From Taxillus chinensis (taxonomy: Eukaryota > Streptophyta > Magnoliopsida > Santalales > Loranthaceae): a stretch of DNA of 64,000 nt. The translations under genes and the position numbers were made by a program. Shown one piece after another: positions 57,402 through 64,000 of the stretch (within the stretch, counting starts at the first letter, position 1; each line of letters starts with the position of its first letter). Under the pieces are notes generated by a model. That model made no database searches. It was not told where the DNA came from and was given only the letters and a program-made list of their open reading frames with translations. Location of the stretch: the NCBI GenBank assembly GCA_023512835.1, contig JAKCVP010000022.1, positions 248,001 to 312,000 on the forward strand, read 5' to 3'.

Positions 57402-59407
57402 TCAGGACGCAATCGCTCGTGAACCCCCGCGGCTGTTCTTTCCCTTCCGCTTCTGTTGCACCGGCACCGTGCTCCATCCTCCGTTGTCCAGCTCCTCAGT
57501 GGCCGGCTCGTCGTTGGTCTGCCCAGTCTTGATGTCGCGAACAATCTCTTTGGGCTTCACGGCCTTGTCGTCGATAATTGTGCCGTTGGCAGACTCGTCA
57601 GGAGCCCCGTCTTCAGGCTCGCCGCTCTCTTCACCGTCCTGCATGCGGCGCAAGATCTCATACTGAGGACGTCCACCACCGGGAGAAGTTGCACCATTCT
57701 CCTCCTTCTTTGCGCTCTTTTCCTGACCGCTGCTCGACTGCTTCCTGTCAGGTCTCTCGGCGCGCTCAGCTTTTTCAGTTGCCTTCTTCTCTTCCCTGGC
57801 CTTATCCTCCTCAGCTCTACGCTGGCGACGCTTCTCCTCAGCTTCTTGCTCACGTGCAAAGGTGTTGACAGGGCGAGCGGCACCGAATGGGCTAGCCTTG
57901 GCATCAGTGGCGCTGGCGCTCTCAGCAGTAGGAGCTTCCGAAACCGTGCGCTTTTGAAGGTTGAGCTTCGGTCGGGATGCGGGCGCGGCAGCGGCCGGAG
58001 CTGAAGGTGAAGTAGGAGTGCTGGCTTCAGGAGGAGGCGGGGATGCAGGCGCGCCAGCAGGAGCATCCGGCTTCATACGTGAACGCCACTGGTTGTCCAT
58101 GTCGGCTGCAGTAGGTGTTCTCTCGGGTCGCTCAGGGCGCTCGGCGCGACGAGGGCGAGATCCTTCTTGAGAACGTCCTTCACCCCATGATGCAGGAGAC
58201 TCCTTGCGATCAAACGAACGCTCCGTGCCCCTTGGACCTCCGGCACTTTCACGGCGAGGCGGAGCACCAGGAGATGGCAGGGATGGGGTGAGAGGACCTT
58301 TGCGTTCCCAGTTTCCAAAGTCGCGGACACGTCCATCGGCGCCTTCGAGAGGGCCTCTTCTTGGAATGCGCTCGTTGGCAGCGTCGGAAGCAGGGTCAAA
58401 GTTGCGCGCTGGGGGTCCACCAGTGCGGTCGGGAATACGGCGCTGAGGAGCATCGGGAAGAGGTCCCTTGCGAGTCCAATCGTTGAGCTCACGAGCCTCC
58501 TGGCGCTCTTTGGCTGCAAACGTATTAGTATAAAAAGTCTCTACGTCAAGGAGTGGGGTCGGGCTCACGAGGTTCGGCGACACTAACGCGAACGTCTCTG
58601 TTCTGGAAAGACGTGCCGCTCAGAGTCAGAGCCTTCTTTAGGCCGTCCAGAGAACCAAATTCGACGTAGCCAAAGCCCTTGGGTTTGTGATCGACTCGGT
58701 CTTCGACAATTCGGACATTGGTGACCTCGCAGCCGTCGAAGAACTTTTCTATATCTTCACTTGTCACGTCCCAAGACAAGTTTCCCAGGTGGGCAGTGTA
58801 TGGGGGCTTGGTGGGGAGGGGAAGCTGCTCGCGCTGATAACCACGGCCTGTCTCGGCAATCAGATAAGTCTCTCGAACTTGGGTGTTTGCAGAGTCTCAC
58901 CTTCGAAACCAGATCCCATGCGCTCAATGCTACTACCAGCGCCACTGCCTCCGAAGCTGGGCTTGCTGTCGTATGATCTAGTGCTGCCATATCCGGTCTT
59001 GGAGTCTGTGAAGAATGTAAGTATGTTGCCGCTCGAGCGATCTACAGACGTCGTCACTGACCAGTTGCTACAATCCAAGTGTCAGCGATGCGGTCAAGTA
59101 TATTCAAATTTCAAAAAGGACCCCACTTACAAGGCAAGGGCTGATCCTCCATTTCGTCGGCCCATGATCCGAGCGCTGCGTTCATGTTAGTCTCACAAGT
59201 CTATTCTCCTTTCGCCTTTGGTGCTTGTCGGGAGAGAATGCGTACACTGATCACCCAGGAAAGTCCCGAGGGACATCTTCTGCTGTTTCTTCGGCCCTGT
59301 ACGCACGAGAATTGTCAGCGGTGTGTTTTCAGATTCGACGAAAAGCGGCACAGTTTGCAGAGGCTGCAGCCGTGTGTCGACTTCATAGTCAGGCAAGACA
59401 TACCCAT
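57402..59407 (-). CDS. TIF3: Translation initiation factor eIF4B (Tif3)
   Basis: Seven exons on the minus strand: 59407-59404, 59296-59255, 59175-59131, 59067-59062, 59005-58901, 58847-58569 and 58513-57402, 530 residues. It begins MGPKKQQKMSLGTFL, then GSWADEMEDQPLP, the usual fungal eIF4B start. The RRM runs PPYTAHLGNLSWDVTSEDIE, then GFGYVEFGSLDGLKKAL. Then come repeats of (D/E)W(T/E)RKGPL-P, a Pro/Ala-rich region, an Arg/Glu/Lys-rich helix and a NGGWSTV stretch near the end. It helps eIF4A unwind mRNA during scanning, in the cytosol. Exon 1 holds only ATGG, and exon 4 only six bases (CAACTG). The phases close exactly to 531 codons. The exon 2 donor (GTGATC) was chosen because the rival GTGTAC breaks phase. 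Confidence 0.92.
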
Positions 59408-59698
59408 GATTGCGGTGAGATTGATTGGTATGACTTGCAAGAGCTGAGCTTTGCAAGCAGGGAAAGTCTTTTGGGTTGCGGTAATTATGTAGTAAGGTGG
59501 TACGTCCAGGCAAGAGGATGGAAATTTAGGTGGACGGCGTTTTCTCAGGTTAGCGCCCGACACTGTCGCCGCTTTTGCCCGTACGACCTGTTCAACCAAC
59601 GATGCAGTGGAGCCGCATCTCATCTGCTGTCTACTGCTCACGCTACCTTATCTTACTCCTTGCCATCGACTGCTCCCGCGGCTCTTGACGCTAACATC
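59408..59698. promoter_or_regulatory. Divergent promoter region, eIF4B / membrane protein
   Basis: 291 bases between opposed starts. No motif was recognised. A plus-strand frame of 196 codons spans it, but it overlaps the first eIF4B exons and is rejected. Confidence 0.4.
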
Positions 59699-60479
59699 AT
59701 GGAGGCTGAGCCTTTGCGCGACGTTGTGCAGGCTGTCGCGCCTGGCATCGCCAAATCTTCACTGCAAGTTGGTGGCTTTTCTGGTGAGCATTCACCTCTA
59801 GCAGCCCCTGTCTAACACGACATTGGCATCAGACTCAATAATGCTGACTCCGTGTTCGAACAGCTGTCGCTGGTGTCGTGTTTGGCGGTGTCGTCGGTAC
59901 TGTCAAAGGATCAATGCCGGCACTGTTTGCAGCTGCCTCTGGGGTTCAGTTCTTTGGAATAGGGACTGTCTACTGGGGTAAGTCTGGCTAGAGAAGCATT
60001 GAGAGCTGATCAGGATCTGAGCTCAGAGAACAGGTCTTCGGCAATCTACATTGATAGCCTACGCTCGCAACAACGGCACGGCTCTGTCCGAAGTGTCTCG
60101 CCCCCAGCGGAGAGAAGCAAGTACCATTGCCGGAGCCATTACTGGAGCGTTGGCTGGATCTATCCGTGGCCGTTCAAACATCTTGCCCGGAACCTTGGTG
60201 TTCTCCCTTGTGGCCCTGTCCGGCCAGTCCCTCTACGACCAAATGGATAAGAGCCAGCTGGAGAACCCTCGCCAGTCAGGTGAGACTCTTATTGGCCGAC
60301 TCCTGAAATCTCGCATCAGTCCCGTCAAGGCACTGTCAAATGACGACTACCGGAAGATGCTCCAAGAAAAGCAGATTCGAATTGAGGCAGAGATAGCGCT
60401 CATTGACGATCACATTGCGGCGCTGCAAGCACAAGCTTTGCAACAGCAGCAGACGCAACAAAAACCCTCCACCTCATAA
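59699..60479 (+). CDS. Small conserved membrane protein, possibly mitochondrial
   Basis: Three exons, 59699-59783, 59864-59977 and 60034-60479 (introns 80 and 56 bp), 214 residues. MEAEPLRDVVQAVAPGIAKS is followed by a Gly-rich membrane stretch (AGVVFGGVVGTVKGSMPALF), a second hydrophobic piece (GVQFFGIGTVYW) and a third Gly-rich one (STIAGAITGALAGSIRGRS). Small Gly-x3-Gly helices of this sort recall the Tim17/22 group, but I cannot confirm it. A coiled-coil C-terminus (EKQIRIEAEIALIDDHIAAL) and a Gln run end the protein. Function unknown. It converges with the oxygenase gene, 28 bp apart. Confidence 0.8.
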
Positions 60480-60507
60480 AGCACTCTGTTCCACAACAGC
60501 AGAACGA

Positions 60508-61789
60508 TCAGATACCATAAGTAGCCGCTAGGCGGCTGTCGAGATGCTGTCTCGCGGTCATCAGGTTAGCACCAGCACTCGCAGCAAGGCCGGTAGCCTC
60601 GCGATGCTGCTTTACCACTTGACTCGGAATCTCGACGAGCTTGGCATCGTCTTCAGGATGGCAAAAGTATGCGATGGAGTACCTATCAGCCGCCTGTCCC
60701 TGAGCTGGGAAAATGACGCGATGCACCGTCGATCGAAGCAGCCCAGCAGTCCAATACGAGAGCAAGTCCCCAATATTCACCAAGATGGGCAATTCGGCGT
60801 GTGACGGGTCAGGATTGACTGGAACGGGAACCCAATCTCCATGCTCGGTCTGGATCTCGAGGCCCGGTTGGCCCGGAAGGCGGAATAGCAGGGTGACGCT
60901 GCCGTAGTCGCTGTGAGCACCAGCGCGTACATCTTCCGAAGGATCTATCGCTGCCGCGGCCGGCAGTTTGGGGTACTTCAAGAATCAGTGGTCTTCGTCA
61001 GATTAAGATGTAGGAAGCTGTCTTACGTAGAGCAGACGGAGGATGCTGCCTGATAGCCCCTTACTTGGATCATGTCGCTTCGCAAACCACGTATCGGCTC
61101 CTTCCCTCTCGGGTATCTGCTAGACATCAGTCCAGGCCAGGAATCCTGCAACGAGGCCATATACTGTACCTCAAGCGCATGAGCAAGCAATCTCATGATT
61201 AGGTTACACAGGTTGTGACATTTGGTCGAAAACGATGCGACCTGTCCTTCGTAAGGCTTCAGTGGCTCTGGAAACGGTTGTTGTGGCTTCCCATCGACAT
61301 ATTCCCCAATATTGAATCCTCTGCCATTTGTTCAGCTTACTGGCGGCTTGCACAGTCTTCAGTCGGCGCTGACTCACTCTTTGTAGTCGCCTTTCTGGAT
61401 CACGTTAGTGAGGTGGCCGGACTCAGGTTCTTGGTGAAATGACCGACTTTCTGGACTGCGGGGTCAAGAGTCTCAAAGTGCATCCCCAGCCAGCCATGAT
61501 TCTTTCCTGATGCGCTGGAGTGGATGGAGCACGGCTCCTTGACCTCTGTTGGGGCCGCGAAGAGCTCCTTGGACTGGTGATGGGATTAGCGCCGGTCAGG
61601 TCTGGGACGGGATGTCAGTACCGCAGCGAACATGTCCTTCACGTCATCAGGCGTCAATTCAAGGTTCTCGTGCTTGATGAAAATGAAGCCATATCTCGTG
61701 GCGGCGTCAAGGAGTCGCTGTGGTGCTTCTGGACTGCTCAGGTCGACGATTGGAATGTCAGTCTTGTTCGCATCAGGATGCTCCGACAT
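60508..61789 (-). CDS. 2-oxoglutarate/Fe(II) oxygenase, isopenicillin-N-synthase-like
   Basis: Six exons on the minus strand: 61789-61622, 61573-61448, 61394-61378, 61320-61170, 61116-61027 and 60975-60508, 339 residues. MSEHPDANKTDIPIVDLSSPEAP with RYGFIFIKHENL is the DIOX_N start, and KNHGWLGMHFETLDP follows. The iron site is His205, Asp207 (GAHSDYGSVTLLF) and His269 (STVHRVIFP), with Arg282-x-Ser binding 2-oxoglutarate (RYSIAYF). All catalytic residues are present. The substrate is unknown; fungal members hydroxylate, desaturate or degrade small molecules. Exon 3 has 17 nt. No signal peptide was seen, so a cytosolic site is likely. Confidence 0.9.
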
Positions 61790-62176
61790 GGCTGGCAATC
61801 TGAGAGCTACCTGATCTTGACAAGTGAGGGAGAAGTGTACTGAATCTCTGATATAGAATGCACTCAGCAGCGCTTGAACGGTGACCTTGGTAGTGATCGC
61901 ATCTCTGGCGTGGAACCCAAGTCTTGGGCTGGGGCTCACATCGCGGAGCCCCGCAAGCGCTTATCTCAGCATTTGACATGAATTGGCCCACCAACCTGAA
62001 CCACCTGCACGAGTCAGCAACCACCGTGGTCTCACACGTACAACTACACGTCAACTTTCAAGTCATGCACTGCAACCACATGAGCAGCACAAGGTGAAAG
62101 CACAGCCCGCAGATAAGACATATTATATTCAACTCCTAGTCTATCCCCCAATCCCCACCAGTGCACCCATAATCTC
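61790..62176. other. Upstream region of the oxygenase
   Basis: 387 bases between the oxygenase start and the stop of the small secreted protein gene, which runs the same way. It should hold the oxygenase promoter. The oxygenase frame stays open to 61939 without conserved residues. Confidence 0.4.
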
Positions 62177-62573
62177 CTAGCAGGAGACAAGCTTGCACTC
62201 TGCGTCACCAGCAGTGTCAGAGCTCTGCTGGCAGACGGCGCGGGCGAAAGAGTTCTGGCACAAGCCAGACAGGTTGTCGTTGCAGTTGCCGTAGGTGGGC
62301 TTGCCGTCGTGGCAGCGGGCAATAATGTCTGTTTTCCTCGTTAGTCCGCCTGTTGTGAACCCGACGTTGGGGCAGATGGAGTGCAGTCAACGTACTGGTT
62401 GAGCCGCTCTCGCCAGCGCAGTAGTTGCTGTTGGGCTCAGTGCAAGGGCTATGGAACTGGTCAGTATCACTTGCTCTACAGAACTGTGCGGACGAGACTT
62501 GTTCTCACTTGGCAGGAGCCTGGGCTGCGACGAGGCCAGCAGCGGCGATGGCTAGGACGGCGAAGAACTGCAT
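62177..62573 (-). CDS. Small secreted cysteine-rich protein
   Basis: Three exons on the minus strand, 62573-62509, 62448-62396 and 62328-62177 (introns 60 and 67 bp), 89 residues. The start MQFFAVLAIAAAGLVAAQA is a textbook signal peptide with a likely cut after AQA. The mature part of about 70 residues has eight cysteines (contexts NPCTE, NYCAG, ARCHD, GNCND, GLCQN, AVCQQ, AECKL, VSC at the end), enough for four disulfides. The first acceptor was set at CCATAG (62449), because the nearer CAG breaks the frame. I do not recognise a family. Size, secretion and cysteine content match fungal effector-like or surface-active proteins; no activity is claimed. Confidence 0.82.
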
Positions 62574-64000
62574 GTTGCTGATGTTGATTTTGAAGTTGAG
62601 AGTGTATCAAGACTGATATTGATATTGCTCGTTGCTGAAGATGCGGTTGGAAAGATGCTGCTGTTGTTCTGCTCAGTCTGGCTACAAGGCACAACCTTCC
62701 CTCCATCTTATATACCTCATGAAGCACTCTTGCGCCAATCCACACAGCATTAAGCTTCTTCACTCCTCGAGCAACCTCCATTCCGTCACTCATCCCCCCG
62801 GCAAGACACTGCCGATTGCCATCTGAACCTTCCAGAGCACCGCCGTCCACACCGAGCATCCACCAGGCCCCTCGTATATTTTTAGCGCCAATGTTGGAAA
62901 AGCACCCACCAGCCTCGTATTTCAGCCTCATAGCTTAACACTGCCGCGACTGCCAGACTTGCCCACAGTGCCCACCTGCACCCCCGTACACACGCTACGT
63001 CAGGTGGTATTTCTGGCCTTAGCAGGGCGCCAGACACAACGTGGCGCCGCTAGATGCGGTAAAACCTGCGTCATACTCTGAACTCCCACCACCGTCTCTG
63101 GCACCTCTTGCGAGACAGGGATCTCAAGCTGGGAGTATCTCACTCAATGGAGCAAAGCTGACTTTCCATTGTCCGGATCTGCTGCGAGTGCGCTCTAGTG
63201 GCGGCTCTTGCCTAGCGCAGATGGAGTGTGTCTTGCGAGTAGAAGCCTACAAACAGTACTTCATGCAAAGCCATTAATGATCGAGCGGTGGGCGCGAGGC
63301 GCGAATCAGCATCCTGCTGACCGCTTCGATCTTGCGCTGGTTGCTAGGTAGGTATGTGCAGACTTTTGCCTAAGTTGCTTTCTTTCCCTGCGTGAACACG
63401 AGTGGAAGCAACATGAGCCAGAGGCGCACGGTGGTAGCTCATCTCATCTGCACCGTGCGGGGATTGGCATTACTTCATCAATGTCATCCATGCGATGGGG
63501 TAGGTAGGTTCGCTTTGTCTGCCATGTGACTGTTATTTCGTGTGCTGTCAATGCGATGCCGTAGCACTTGCATACCTTCATCCCGTGTAACCAAAGCTCA
63601 TCCTCGCTAAGCTCATTGAGTCTACGTCCTCCCCTTTTAGATTAAAGCGAGACTGAAACACCTGCCTTGGGTAAAGTAGGTAGGCAGCTAGACAACGCAT
63701 GATTCACACTGGCAGGGCCTTGAGTACGCTCTTCTGTTCGAGTCGCTAAAGTTTTGCTCGGCAGACCGCTGCAGACAGCCGAAGGGCAAAGGTGTAGACT
63801 CCCTCAATCAGTACCAGGGCAAATCGAGTAAAAGCATGCCCGGACTGGCTGACACAGCGCCTGCCGAGGTATGCAAGGTAGCAGTGAGCTGGTGGCTTTA
63901 CTAATAGCCTACCATTGTCCATCCTGCTTCGACTTGGGTAAGTTGAGCGCCTTGGGCTTACGTCAGAAAGTGCATGGGGATATCTCAAGACGAGGATCTG
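62574..64000. other. Non-coding right end
   Basis: About 1.4 kb with no supported gene. The first part is the promoter of the small secreted protein. TAGGTAGG occurs at 63345-63352, 63501-63508 and 63677-63684. Short frames on both strands lack features, including one on the minus strand at 63746-63988. Confidence 0.45.

Noticed and set aside
59225..59815. 196-codon plus-strand frame over the eIF4B start
   Set aside because: Crosses the well-supported first exons of eIF4B and the start of the next gene; no domain.

Overview
The window is nuclear DNA of a filamentous ascomycete. Three things show this: genes split by many 45-110 bp GT..AG introns with CTAAC/CTGAC branch sites, a highly reducing fungal polyketide synthase (PKS), and a block of repeats mutated in the manner of RIP (repeat-induced point mutation). 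A dothideomycete is a reasonable guess, but the sequence alone does not settle it.

Layout. (1) 1-28.2 kb is accessory. It holds an MFS carrier of the monocarboxylate-transporter type (minus), a 9.8 kb nest of two transposons (2835-12677), a PTH11/SAT4-type seven-helix membrane protein (minus), an eight-exon highly reducing PKS of 2546 codons (plus), a membrane-anchored P450 (minus), a TesB-like double-hotdog thioesterase (plus) and a small alpha/beta hydrolase (plus). I read this as a polyketide gene cluster: the PKS builds the chain, one of the two hydrolytic enzymes could release it (the PKS has no thioesterase domain), the P450 oxidises it and the MFS protein may export it. (2) The transposon nest is an outer GINGER/KRBA2-like DNA transposon (TGTAG..CTACA ends, long inverted repeats, 6-bp target duplication, DD35E integrase-type transposase). 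A Ty3/Gypsy LTR element (4530-11358, ATCGT duplication) has inserted into its transposase gene. Both are riddled with C-to-T changes at CpA. An 87-bp miniature relative lies 270 bp away. (3) From 28.5 kb to the right end the genes are mostly conserved: Ap4A phosphorylase, Dug3-type amidotransferase, CFIm25, a broken F-box-like gene, RPS19, an HSL-type esterase, a muconate-cyclase-like propeller protein, a disordered protein, an RFTS-domain protein, Pus4, an SLC35F-type transporter, Fmp27 (2934 codons), eIF4B, a small membrane protein, a 2-oxoglutarate oxygenase and a small cysteine-rich secreted protein.

Gene models were built by hand from reading frame, splice signals and family motifs. Every multi-exon model given as intact sums to a whole number of codons. 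No tRNA, rRNA or CRISPR array was seen.
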